From Paracrocinitomix sp039939375 (GTDB lineage Bacteria > Bacteroidota > Bacteroidia > Flavobacteriales_D > Crocinitomicaceae), in assembly GCA_039939375.1 (NCBI GenBank), contig JBDVJO010000011.1, positions 744,001 through 808,000 of the forward strand: 64,000 bases of DNA. The letters are read 5' to 3'. Position 1 is the first letter of the stretch. The number at the start of each line of letters is the position of its first letter. The position numbers and the translations under genes were made by a program. This document shows, in pieces, positions 43,073 through 50,545 of the stretch. The notes under the pieces were generated by a model. The model saw only the letters and a list, made by a program, of their open reading frames with translations, was not told the origin of the DNA and did not search any database.

Positions 43073-43627
43073 TTAGGGATTAGTTATGTCTATGAACACG
43101 ATTTCACTTTCTTCATTGGCTTTCATTTCTATCATATCTAGCTTTTTGATGCGCACCAACCCGTTTGTGAAATAGGTTTTTCTGTTCAATTCAATTGATC
43201 CATTAACAATATATAAAAATTGAATATCGCCATCACAATCTAAAATCCGATATTGATTTTTTTTCAGAGCAAAACCTGTTAGCTCACCAGATGTTTTTCC
43301 TCTACACATTAAGTTAAAGTCAACACATTTACCGGCAGAATGTGTAATCCAATCACCTTTGAATTCGTCTTGTTCAAAAGGTAATAAAGAGGTTTTATGT
43401 TGCGCTTCGTGAATCAAATCCATCTGACCATAAAGCACCATTAATGTTCTATTCACTCCTGGTAAAGAAGTAAATGTAGATTCTTCAACTTCAACGGTAG
43501 CAGTACTTAGCCTAAAATGAAAGTTTAAGTCAGCATATTCAGCTCCTTCAGGATAAATGAATAATTCAGTCGTTGTTCCGCCCGACCAATCTTTGATTTC
43601 AAAATTTGATTTTATGAGGTGTATCAT
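43073..43627 (-). CDS. HutD-family cupin protein
   Basis: The 184-residue protein matches HutD/Ves: WSGGTTTELFIYP near the N-terminus and FRLSTATVEVEESTFTSLPGVNRTLMVLYG. HutD is a cupin linked to histidine use in other bacteria, perhaps as a sensor of formiminoglutamate, but no hut genes are nearby here. I start it at ATG 43627; an in-frame TTG at 43636 adds three residues. It is the first gene of the minus-strand run that leads through the ABM and membrane-protein genes. Confidence 0.8.
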   Translation of the reverse strand: MIHLIKSNFEIKDWSGGTTTELFIYPEGAEYADLNFHFRLSTATVEVEESTFTSLPGVNRTLMVLYGQMDLIHEAQHKTSLLPFEQDEFKGDWITHSAGKCVDFNLMCRGKTSGELTGFALKKNQYRILDCDGDIQFLYIVNGSIELNRKTYFTNGLVRIKKLDMIEMKANEESEIVFIDITNP

Positions 43628-43710
43628 TCCATTCAATTCTTTAGAGTACGCAAGATAATTGAATTCTTTTTTTGCTGGATTATTTTTCGCTATTTCATTG
43701 GGATTAAGTC

Positions 43711-43718
43711 TACCTTTG
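43711..43718 (+). promoter_or_regulatory. -7 box of methyltransferase gene, 4 nt before ATG
   Basis: TACCTTTG matches TAnnTTTG and ends 4 nt before the ATG at 43723, implying a leaderless or near-leaderless transcript. Confidence 0.55.
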
Positions 43719-43722
43719 TGCT

Positions 43723-44565
43723 ATGTCAAGAATTTTTGCTAATCAATGGAGTGATTATGAATTAATAGATGCCGGTGGTGATCAGAAGTTGGAGCGTTGG
43801 GGTAACGTTGTAACTATTCGGCCTGAAAGAAACGCTTATTTTGGAGCAGTACTTTCAAAAAAAGAATGGTATCAAAAGGCAGATCTTGAGTTCATTGAAG
43901 AAACAAAATCTAAGGGATCTTGGAAAGTACTAAAAGAAAAGGCACCAACAAGTTGGAATATCGGTTATAACGGTGTTCAATTCAAGTTAGAGCTTACAAA
44001 TTTTAAACATGTAGGTCTTTTTCCAGAGCAACAATTAAATTGGCAATACCTTGAAGAGCAGCTTAAACCTGGGCAACGATTTTTAAATTTATTTGCTTAC
44101 ACAGGTGCCGCTTCTGTAGTTGCAAGAAATTTAGGTGCTGATGTATTTCACTGCGACTCTGTAAAACAAGTAATTGGATGGGGTAAAGAGAATATGGAGT
44201 TGTCTGGCTTGAGTGATATTCATTGGGTGTTGGAAGACGCTTTGAAATTTGCTCAGCGTGAAGCAAAGCGGGGTAATAAATATGATGGAATCATTATGGA
44301 TCCTCCTGCTTTTGGAATCGGAGCTAAGAAAGAGAGATGGAAAATTGAGAATAGATTTCCTGAACTTCTTGAGGCGGCCATGTATATCAAGAAAGACAAA
44401 GGATTTATTATTGCTAACACTTATTCTCCAAGATTAGAAGAGCCTCAAATTAAGGCAATCACCAAAACTGTATGTGCAAATCAACAAGTTGAGATTGCAA
44501 CGCTTTCGCAAAAAACAACTACCGGAAAAAGGCTTGACTACGGTCAGCGAACACTTATTTACTAA
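43723..44565 (+). CDS. Class I SAM-dependent methyltransferase, RlmI/RlmK-like
   Basis: The 280-residue enzyme has SAM motif I (RFLNLFAYTGAASVVARNLG), an acidic residue after it (VFHCDSVKQ), and the catalytic IIMDPPAFGIG, which fits the DPPxF motif of cytosine-C5 and RlmI-type rRNA methyltransferases. The N-terminal 100 residues form a short RNA-binding-like part. The exact rRNA or tRNA target cannot be read from sequence. It is a single gene, divergent from hutD. Confidence 0.82.
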   Translation: MSRIFANQWSDYELIDAGGDQKLERWGNVVTIRPERNAYFGAVLSKKEWYQKADLEFIEETKSKGSWKVLKEKAPTSWNIGYNGVQFKLELTNFKHVGLFPEQQLNWQYLEEQLKPGQRFLNLFAYTGAASVVARNLGADVFHCDSVKQVIGWGKENMELSGLSDIHWVLEDALKFAQREAKRGNKYDGIIMDPPAFGIGAKKERWKIENRFPELLEAAMYIKKDKGFIIANTYSPRLEEPQIKAITKTVCANQQVEIATLSQKTTTGKRLDYGQRTLIY

Positions 44566-44603
44566 AGGTTCCTGTTTGTCACATTAAAATGAAAATAGCT
44601 GTC

Positions 44604-45008
44604 TTATCCGAAATGTTGTTTATATAAATTATACAGCATCTCTTCGGTTAGCGGTTTATTCATAAAGCCAGTAATAATCCCCAAAGACTCCGCCATAGCT
44701 TTGTCATCTGGGTTTATAGATGTTGTTAACATGACAACAACAATTCTACCTTTTTGGTCCGGATTCAACTTATTATATTCTTCTAGAAATTCCCATCCAT
44801 TCATTTTAGGCATGTTAATATCTAAAAATATAAGATCGGGTTGAGGGTACTTTCCGTTTGTAGCTTCAGTTAAATAATCCAAAGCTAATTGACCAGAGCT
44901 ACATGTATGGACATATTCAGTAATCTCCGATTTTTCTACTACCATTTGATGCAAGAAGTTGGTAGCGTCATCATCATCAATTAACAATATGCTTTTTAAT
45001 TTGGGCAT
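44604..45008 (-). CDS. Single-domain response regulator
   Basis: The 134-residue receiver domain has the acidic pair IDDDDAT, phosphoacceptor Asp in IFLDINMPKMNG, Thr in VVMLTTS and Lys in FMNKPL. There is no output domain, so it works like CheY or Spo0F by protein contact. No kinase gene is adjacent. Two ATG codons are in tandem at 45011 and 45008; either could serve. It belongs to the two-component class often scattered as orphans in Bacteroidota. Confidence 0.9.
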   Translation of the reverse strand: MPKLKSILLIDDDDATNFLHQMVVEKSEITEYVHTCSSGQLALDYLTEATNGKYPQPDLIFLDINMPKMNGWEFLEEYNKLNPDQKGRIVVVMLTTSINPDDKAMAESLGIITGFMNKPLTEEMLYNLYKQHFG

Positions 45009-45155
45009 CATAAATTTGAGTTTTTTAAATGTAACAAAAAGTTTGCAAAATGTTTTGCTAATTTTTGTGAGTGTACTCGCTCAAGTGCGTTCCATAAGCC
45101 GTATCTTTCTTATGATTCCAAGCCAAGGGTTTTATACAAATTCCCATTGATAGAA

Positions 45156-46415
45156 CTATGAATTCCATCCGTGAACAGCGAAAAGTTGGTCGTTGATATA
45201 GTTTTCAAAATGCTCGTTTTCAAAGGCTTCAATTACTTCTCCAATAAAGGCCCTAACTAAAAGTTTTTTAGCATTATCCTTTGAGATTCCTCTTGCTTGT
45301 AAATAGAAAATAGCCTCATCATCTAATTGACCTGTAGTTGATCCGTGCGAACATTTTACGTCATCCGCATAAATTTCTAATTCAGGTTTAGAATTGATTT
45401 TAGCATAATCTGACAATAAAATATTACCGTTGTTTTGATAAGCGTTAATAACTTGAGCATCTTTTTGAACAACTACTCTTCCGTTAAATGTTCCAGTAGA
45501 TTTACCTCCAAGAACATATTTGTAGTTTTCATCACTCATACAATTAGAAACTTGATGGTCTACAAAAGTGTGATTATCAACAACCTCATTGTTTTTAGTG
45601 ACGATTGCACCATTCATGAATGTTTCACAATTCTGACCAGCCACCGCGATATTGATGTTGTTTCTAGTCAAAGCTCCACTCAAAGTAACCGTGTTTATTT
45701 TAAAAACCGAATTGGCTTCTTGATGTATTTGTTCTGTTGAAATAATCGAATTAGAATCGCTCTCTATTTGTGCCTTGTTTATTTTTAAGTGGGCGTTTTC
45801 TGCAACATGAGCTTCAGTAACATGATTGGTAAACGAGTTGCTACTATCCATTGAAATAAAGGTTTGGATAAGCTGACTTTGAGACGATTTTGCTGCTTCA
45901 ACATATAGTCTCGTATTAGCAATTACGTTTTCACCCTTGCTCACATATATAATTTGAAGCGGTCCTTCATTTACTTTGTTTGTACCTATTTTTATTGAAA
46001 TGACTTTTTCAAAAAAGGCAGAATTCATTGAAGCAAAGACATCTTTTTTGTTCAAGTTTTTATCAAAAAATAATTCTTCTGACATTCTATCTGAACCAAG
46101 AAAATCAATTTCGAAATCCAGTTTTGAATATTGACTTAAATCTTCTCTAATGAATCCGTTTACCACCACCAGGTAATCATTTGAAATGATATGTTTGGTT
46201 AAGTTAAGCCGATCCGGGTCAGGAGTTTTAGATAAGTCTAATTTGGTAAGTTTACCTAAGCGCGTATATTTCCAATATTCATCTTTAGTGGTAGGGAAGT
46301 TTAACTCGCCTAGTCGTTCAGCTGCCATTTGTTGAAAATGTGCTGGTGAAACATCTAAATTTTTGATGAAATTGGTTACTTTATTTTGAGTCATTGTTTC
46401 TGACATTGTTTTCAA
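45156..46415 (-). CDS. sufD: Fe-S cluster assembly protein SufD
   Basis: The 419-residue protein pairs with SufB in the SufBCD scaffold. YWKYTRLGKL near residue 43 and the right-handed beta-helix core (NNGNILLSDYAKINSKPELE, DVKCSHGSTTGQLDDEAIFY with the conserved Cys-Ser-His, ARGISKDNAKKLLVRAFIGE) are typical. It lies downstream of sufC but separated from it by a 46-kb-site four-helix-bundle gene at 46462-46830 that is bordered by inverted short repeats. It ends the SUF transcript. Confidence 0.95.
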   Translation of the reverse strand: MKTMSETMTQNKVTNFIKNLDVSPAHFQQMAAERLGELNFPTTKDEYWKYTRLGKLTKLDLSKTPDPDRLNLTKHIISNDYLVVVNGFIREDLSQYSKLDFEIDFLGSDRMSEELFFDKNLNKKDVFASMNSAFFEKVISIKIGTNKVNEGPLQIIYVSKGENVIANTRLYVEAAKSSQSQLIQTFISMDSSNSFTNHVTEAHVAENAHLKINKAQIESDSNSIISTEQIHQEANSVFKINTVTLSGALTRNNINIAVAGQNCETFMNGAIVTKNNEVVDNHTFVDHQVSNCMSDENYKYVLGGKSTGTFNGRVVVQKDAQVINAYQNNGNILLSDYAKINSKPELEIYADDVKCSHGSTTGQLDDEAIFYLQARGISKDNAKKLLVRAFIGEVIEAFENEHFENYINDQLFAVHGWNS

Positions 46416-46443
46416 TTTACGTCAATGAGTGAATAATTTGAAA

Positions 46444-46458
46444 GGCAAAAGGCAATAG
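46444..46458 (+). repeat. Inverted short repeats, left of four-helix-bundle gene
   Basis: GGCAAAAGG (46444-46452) and GGCAATAG (46451-46458) reappear as reverse complements CCTTTTGCC (46840-46848) and CTATTGCC (46863-46870) on the other side of the gene. Confidence 0.75.
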
Positions 46459-46461
46459 GCC

Positions 46462-46830
46462 TTAAATGTGCCTTTCTATTGATTTAATGAATGCGTTTAT
46501 CATTTTACTTTCTTCAGTTATTAACTCTATGTTTTTTTCAAATATTTCTTTGGTTATAAAGTCAAGCTCTCGACCGATCGTTACCTGAGTCTCCAGTTCA
46601 AGCAAAGAGCCACGGGCAATGTTTAAAAATTGAATATAATTTTTCGTGTAGTGCCTTCCATAGCCTTCTGCGATATTGGAAGGAATTGAAACAGCAGATC
46701 TCTTTAATTGGCTTTGCAGAGCATAAAGTTCTTCTTTGGGTAAACTTTGACACATTAAATAAATTTCTTTGACAATTACAATCCCTTTTTGCCAAATTTT
46801 CAAATCCTTATGCGACTTTATCTTATCCAA
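46462..46830 (-). CDS. Four-helix bundle protein inserted in the suf operon
   Basis: The 122-residue helical protein belongs to the four-helix bundle (23S rRNA intervening sequence protein) family: HKDLKIWQKGIVIVKEIY, LKRSAVSIPSNIAEGYGRH and FLNIARGSLLELETQV are textbook segments. It stands between sufC and sufD, where nothing is normally found. It differs strongly from the family member at 6880-7239, so the two are separate acquisitions and not a recent duplication. Function is unknown. Confidence 0.9.
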   Translation of the reverse strand: MDKIKSHKDLKIWQKGIVIVKEIYLMCQSLPKEELYALQSQLKRSAVSIPSNIAEGYGRHYTKNYIQFLNIARGSLLELETQVTIGRELDFITKEIFEKNIELITEESKMINAFIKSIERHI

Positions 46831-46839
46831 TTTAATTAA

Positions 46840-46870
46840 CCTTTTGCCTAATCACTAAAAAACTATTGCC
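46840..46870 (+). repeat. Inverted short repeats, right of four-helix-bundle gene
   Basis: CCTTTTGCC and CTATTGCC are exact reverse complements of the two left-side units at 46444-46458. Together they frame the inserted gene. Confidence 0.75.
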
Positions 46871-46877
46871 TCATTCA

Positions 46878-47633
46878 TTAATTCAACCAATCATACCCCT
46901 TCTCTTCCAGCTCCAAAGCAAGTGACTTATCTCCAGTCTTTACAATTTTTCCGTCTGCTAACACATGTACAAAATCAGGAACGATATAATCCAATAATCG
47001 TTGATAATGCGTAATTAAAATCACCGCGTTGTTTTCGTTTTTCAATTTGTTCACACCTGCTGCAACAATTCTCAAAGCATCAATGTCTAACCCTGAATCA
47101 GTTTCATCAAGAATAGCCACCTTAGGCTCTAACATGGCCATCTGAAAAATTTCGTTTCGTTTCTTTTCGCCACCAGAGAATCCTTCATTCACTGAACGAG
47201 ATGCCAACTTAGGATCTAATTCAACCAATTTAGATTTGTCTCTTACCATTGCCATAAAGTCCTTAGCAGAAATTTGCTCTTCTCCTCTATATTCTTTAAT
47301 TTCGTTCAAGGCAGTTCTCAAAAAATTAATATTTGAAACTCCCGGAATTTCAACTGGGTACTGAAAGGCTAAAAACAAACCTTCTTTTGCTCTTTCGTCT
47401 GGATCTAATTCCAAAATATCTGCTCCGTCCATTTCTATTGAACCGTCAGTGATTTCGTATCCGTCTTTACCTGAAACGACAGATGCAAGCGTAGATTTAC
47501 CCGCCCCGTTAGGTCCCATGATTGCATGAACTTCACCAGCATTTACTGTTAAATTCAATCCTTTCAAAATTGCTTTTCCTTCTTCTTCAATTTCTGCATG
47601 AAGATTCTTGATATCTAATAATGTTTTACTCAT
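46878..47633 (-). CDS. sufC: Fe-S cluster assembly ATPase SufC
   Basis: The 251-residue ABC-type ATPase shows Walker A GPNGAGKSTLA, the Q-loop FQYPVEIPG, signature FSGGEKKRNEIFQM and Walker B VAILDETDSGLD, all SufC-specific variants. It powers the SufBCD scaffold that builds Fe-S clusters. It is 169 nt downstream of sufB, a long gap filled with heptamer repeats and hairpins. Confidence 0.97.
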   Translation of the reverse strand: MSKTLLDIKNLHAEIEEEGKAILKGLNLTVNAGEVHAIMGPNGAGKSTLASVVSGKDGYEITDGSIEMDGADILELDPDERAKEGLFLAFQYPVEIPGVSNINFLRTALNEIKEYRGEEQISAKDFMAMVRDKSKLVELDPKLASRSVNEGFSGGEKKRNEIFQMAMLEPKVAILDETDSGLDIDALRIVAAGVNKLKNENNAVILITHYQRLLDYIVPDFVHVLADGKIVKTGDKSLALELEEKGYDWLN

Positions 47634-47638
47634 TTCTT

Positions 47639-47673
47639 TTTAAGATTCAAGACATAAGATTCAAAACAAAAGA
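47639..47673 (+). repeat. Five heptamers NNYAAGA type
   Basis: TTTAAGA, TTCAAGA, CATAAGA, TTCAAAA and CAAAAGA follow with exact 7-nt period in the sufB-sufC gap. They share the AAGA core of the tract at 18175-18251. Confidence 0.75.
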
Positions 47674-47730
47674 CTTGCGTCTTCATTCTTACTTACGTCT
47701 TCTTTCAATTATTTCTTTTTCGTCTTAAAG

Positions 47731-47784
47731 GTCTGGTGTAGCCAAGACCGATCTTTTATCTTTTAATCTCTCAGCTTAGCCGAG
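47731..47784 (+). repeat. Two imperfect hairpins in the sufB-sufC gap
   Basis: GGTCTGGTGTAGCCAAGACC folds on itself with one bulge, and TCTCAGCTTAGCCGAG (47769-47784) is a near copy of the palindrome at 38179. They are probably REP-type remnants. An attenuating effect inside the operon is possible. Confidence 0.55.
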
Positions 47785-47802
47785 TGATAATCTATATTCT
47801 AA

Positions 47803-49245
47803 TTAGCCTACACTATTCTCTAACGAGATAGCTAATAGTTTTTGTGCTTCAACGGCAAACTCCATTGGTAGCTTGTTTAATACTTCTTTACAATACCCAT
47901 TCACAATTAAACTGATGGCTTTTTCTTCTGATAATCCTCTTTGTTGGCAATAGAAAATTTGATCTTCACCAATTTTAGAAGTCGTTGCCTCATGCTCTAA
48001 TTTAGCCGAGTTGTTTTGACATTCAATATAAGGGAACGTGTGCGCCCCACATTCATCAGTCATAAGCAAACTATCACACTGGGTGAAATTTCTAGCATTA
48101 TCTGCTTTCGGATGAATCTGCACTAAACCTCTGTATGAATTCTGTGATTTACCTGCCGATATACCTTTAGAAATTACCGTACTCTTGGTGTTTCTTCCTA
48201 AGTGTATCATTTTGGTTCCAGTGTCCGCTTGCTGAAAATTATTGGTGACAGCAACTGAATAAAATTCACCAATTGAATTATCACCTTTCAAAATACATGA
48301 TGGATATTTCCAAGTCACCGCAGATCCTGTTTCAACTTGTGTCCAAGATATTTTTGAATTGGTATGGCAAATTCCTCTTTTTGTAACAAAATTGTAAACG
48401 CCACCTTTACCATCTTTATCACCAGGGAACCAGTTTTGAACTGTAGAGTATTTAATCTCTGCATCATCCAATGCAATCAATTCAACGACTGCCGCGTGCA
48501 ATTGATTCTCATCTCTTTGTGGAGCAGTACAACCTTCTAAGTAAGAAACATAACTACCCGCATCAGCAACTAATAAGGTTCTTTCAAATTGTCCTGTTCC
48601 TGATTCATTAATTCTGAAATAAGTTGACAGTTCCATTGGACATTTAACCCCTTTTGGAATGTAGCAAAATGATCCATCTGAAAATACTGCTGAATTTAAA
48701 GCAGCATAAAAGTTGTCAGTTGAAGGAACTACTGTTCCTAGGTACTTTCGTACCAATTCAGGATGATCTTTCACCGCCTCACTAAACGAACAAAATATAA
48801 TATCTAATTCAGCTAGTTTATCTTTAAAAGAGGTAGCAACTGATACAGAATCCATTACGAAATCTACTGCCACACCTGTAAGCTTTTTTTGCTCATCCAT
48901 TGAGATGCCAAGCTTATCCATAGTGGCTTTCATTTCAGGATCTACATCATCCCAGCTTTCATATTGCTTTTTTGGTGCAGAGAAGTAAGAAATGTCTTGA
49001 AACTTTGGTTTTTCGTAATGAACATGTGCCCATTCTGGCTCCGTCATTTCTTGCCACACTTTAAATGCATTTAATCGATATTCTAACAACCATTCTGGTT
49101 CTTCTTTCTTTGCAGAAATGATTCGAATAACTTCTTCGTTTAAACCATTAGGAAGTTTGTCCGACTCAATGTCAGATGTAAAACCAAATTCATACTCTTG
49201 GTTCTTTAACTCTTCTTTTAATTCATCCTCTGTATATCCAGCCAT
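47803..49245 (-). CDS. sufB: Fe-S cluster assembly scaffold SufB
   Basis: The 480-residue protein is the main scaffold of the SUF system. YFSAPKKQYESWDDVDPE, YFRINESGTGQFERTLLV, EGCTAPQ with the conserved Cys, and ECQNNSAKLEHEATTSKIGE are family hallmarks. It forms the SufBC2D complex with the two downstream genes. It follows the A-type carrier gene after 40 nt. Confidence 0.97.
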   Translation of the reverse strand: MAGYTEDELKEELKNQEYEFGFTSDIESDKLPNGLNEEVIRIISAKKEEPEWLLEYRLNAFKVWQEMTEPEWAHVHYEKPKFQDISYFSAPKKQYESWDDVDPEMKATMDKLGISMDEQKKLTGVAVDFVMDSVSVATSFKDKLAELDIIFCSFSEAVKDHPELVRKYLGTVVPSTDNFYAALNSAVFSDGSFCYIPKGVKCPMELSTYFRINESGTGQFERTLLVADAGSYVSYLEGCTAPQRDENQLHAAVVELIALDDAEIKYSTVQNWFPGDKDGKGGVYNFVTKRGICHTNSKISWTQVETGSAVTWKYPSCILKGDNSIGEFYSVAVTNNFQQADTGTKMIHLGRNTKSTVISKGISAGKSQNSYRGLVQIHPKADNARNFTQCDSLLMTDECGAHTFPYIECQNNSAKLEHEATTSKIGEDQIFYCQQRGLSEEKAISLIVNGYCKEVLNKLPMEFAVEAQKLLAISLENSVG

Positions 49246-49263
49246 CTAAATTTTTTATTTGTT

Positions 49264-49284
49264 GTCGTACTGAGCTTGTCTAAG
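49264..49284 (+). repeat. REP-like remnant, CTGAGCTTGTC
   Basis: A 21-base stretch containing GTACTGAGCTTGTCTAAG lies in the 40-nt gap between sufB and the A-type carrier. It resembles a CTGAGCTTGTCGAAG-type sequence that I recall as widely dispersed in Bacteroidota genomes. The recollection needs a database check. Confidence 0.4.
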
Positions 49285-49285
49285 A

Positions 49286-49609
49286 TTAAAGTGAAAATGA
49301 TTCACCGCATCCACAAGTCCTTGAAGCATTAGGGTTTGTGAAAACAAATCCTTTACCGTTCAATCCACCACTATAATCTAAGGTTGTTCCTACCAAATAA
49401 AGAACGCTCTTTTTATCCATCACTACTTTAACTCCGTTATCCTCAAATTCTTTATCGTCTTCGTGCATTTCATTGTCAAACTTTAACTGATACATCAGTC
49501 CAGAACAACCTCCACCTTCAACACCAACTCTTATGAAATGATCCCCTTTACCTTCTTCAGCCATCATTCTCGCGGCTGTTTCCTTTGCTGTATCTGTTAC
49601 TTTTATCAT
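49286..49609 (-). CDS. sufA: A-type Fe-S carrier, SufA/IscA family
   Basis: The 107-residue protein has the three conserved cysteines of the HesB/IscA family: GGCSGLMYQL and the C-terminal CGCGESF. VKVVMDKKSVLYLVGTTLDY is the usual central strand. It receives clusters from SufBCD and passes them to targets. It is the first gene of the SUF run, with a good promoter 40-75 nt upstream. Confidence 0.92.
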   Translation of the reverse strand: MIKVTDTAKETAARMMAEEGKGDHFIRVGVEGGGCSGLMYQLKFDNEMHEDDKEFEDNGVKVVMDKKSVLYLVGTTLDYSGGLNGKGFVFTNPNASRTCGCGESFSL

Positions 49610-49653
49610 ATCCTTCTTATTTGTAATCCGTCTAAATAAGACGAAATAGAGTA

Positions 49654-49683
49654 CAAAAATACCACTTTTGCGGTATTGCCAAA
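49654..49683 (-). promoter_or_regulatory. SUF operon promoter, TTTG-N18-TATTTTTG
   Basis: On the minus strand TTTG (49683-49680) and TATTTTTG (49661-49654) are separated by 18 nt, matching both Bacteroidota boxes with near-optimal spacing. The expected start site is near 49648, about 40 nt before the sufA start. Confidence 0.75.
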
Positions 49684-49767
49684 AGTTATCTCACTATTAT
49701 TTCTACTGCAATGATGGGTGATTGCACGTAAATCAGCATAAATCAAGGCTTAACACCTGTTTTTTTA

Positions 49768-49784
49768 TTTAGAATGATTCTAAA
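49768..49784. promoter_or_regulatory. Fur-family-like box TTTAGAAT-G-ATTCTAAA
   Basis: A perfect 8-1-8 palindrome contains the AATnATT core of Fur, PerR and Zur 7-1-7 boxes. It lies in the divergent gap between the SUF and sdh operons, about 120 nt upstream of the SUF start site and about 60 nt before a -7 box for sdhC. Which gene it controls is open. Confidence 0.55.
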
Positions 49785-49841
49785 CAGATTCACCTTGGTC
49801 TAATCAAAAGATAATTTTAGCGGCTAAAACAAAATCAAGTT

Positions 49842-49849
49842 TAATTTTG
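49842..49849 (+). promoter_or_regulatory. Candidate -7 box of the sdhCAB operon
   Basis: TAATTTTG matches TAnnTTTG and lies 34 nt before the sdhC ATG. No TTTG is found at the -33 distance. Confidence 0.45.
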
Positions 49850-49883
49850 TTGTAATTAAAACCTTTAAGCGTAATTTCTATAT

Positions 49884-50534
49884 ATGAAAACTTCTATCGC
49901 AAGGAAAATCTTAATGGCCTTATCGGGCTTTTTCTTACTATTTTTCCTTCTTCAACATCTGACAATTAATTCATTGTCCTTATGTTCAAAAGAGACTTTT
50001 AACAGTGTTTCACATTTCATGGGCTACAATCCTCTAGTTCAATATGTGCTACAGCCAGTTTTAATCTTTGGTGTACTGTTCCATTTAATTATGGGAATGT
50101 ACCTTGAAGGTCAAAACAATAAGGCACGAAGAAAAAAATATGCACAGAATAATGCTGGTGCAAATTCAACGTGGATGTCAAGAAACATGATTATTACTGG
50201 AGTAATGATTATGTTGTTTTTAGGGCTGCACTTTTACGATTTTTGGGTTGTTGAAATGAATTACAAATATGTCGCTAAACTTCCTGAGGATCCAACGAGA
50301 TATTATGATGAGTTACAACATAAGTTTGTAGATATTTGGAGAGTAGCGATTTATGTATTGTCCTTCGTGTTCCTATCATTACACCTAATGCACGGTTTCC
50401 AATCTGCATTTCAATCAGTAGGATTTAGACATAACAAATACACTCCGATCATTAAAAAGTTAGGTACTGCATACGCGATTTTAGTACCGCTTGGATTTAT
50501 AGTTATCGCATTTTATCATCATTTATCTCACTAA
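49884..50534 (+). CDS. sdhC: Succinate dehydrogenase cytochrome b subunit
   Basis: The 216-residue membrane protein has five helices with histidines at haem-ligand positions (LLQHLTINS, LFHLIMGMYLEG, LGLHFYDFW, LHLMHGFQSAF). It is the single-chain, di-haem cytochrome b558 type that anchors the flavoprotein and iron-sulfur subunits and passes electrons to menaquinone. It begins the sdhCAB operon, with sdhA 11 nt downstream. Confidence 0.93.
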   Translation: MKTSIARKILMALSGFFLLFFLLQHLTINSLSLCSKETFNSVSHFMGYNPLVQYVLQPVLIFGVLFHLIMGMYLEGQNNKARRKKYAQNNAGANSTWMSRNMIITGVMIMLFLGLHFYDFWVVEMNYKYVAKLPEDPTRYYDELQHKFVDIWRVAIYVLSFVFLSLHLMHGFQSAFQSVGFRHNKYTPIIKKLGTAYAILVPLGFIVIAFYHHLSH

Positions 50535-50545
50535 ACTAATTAGAT

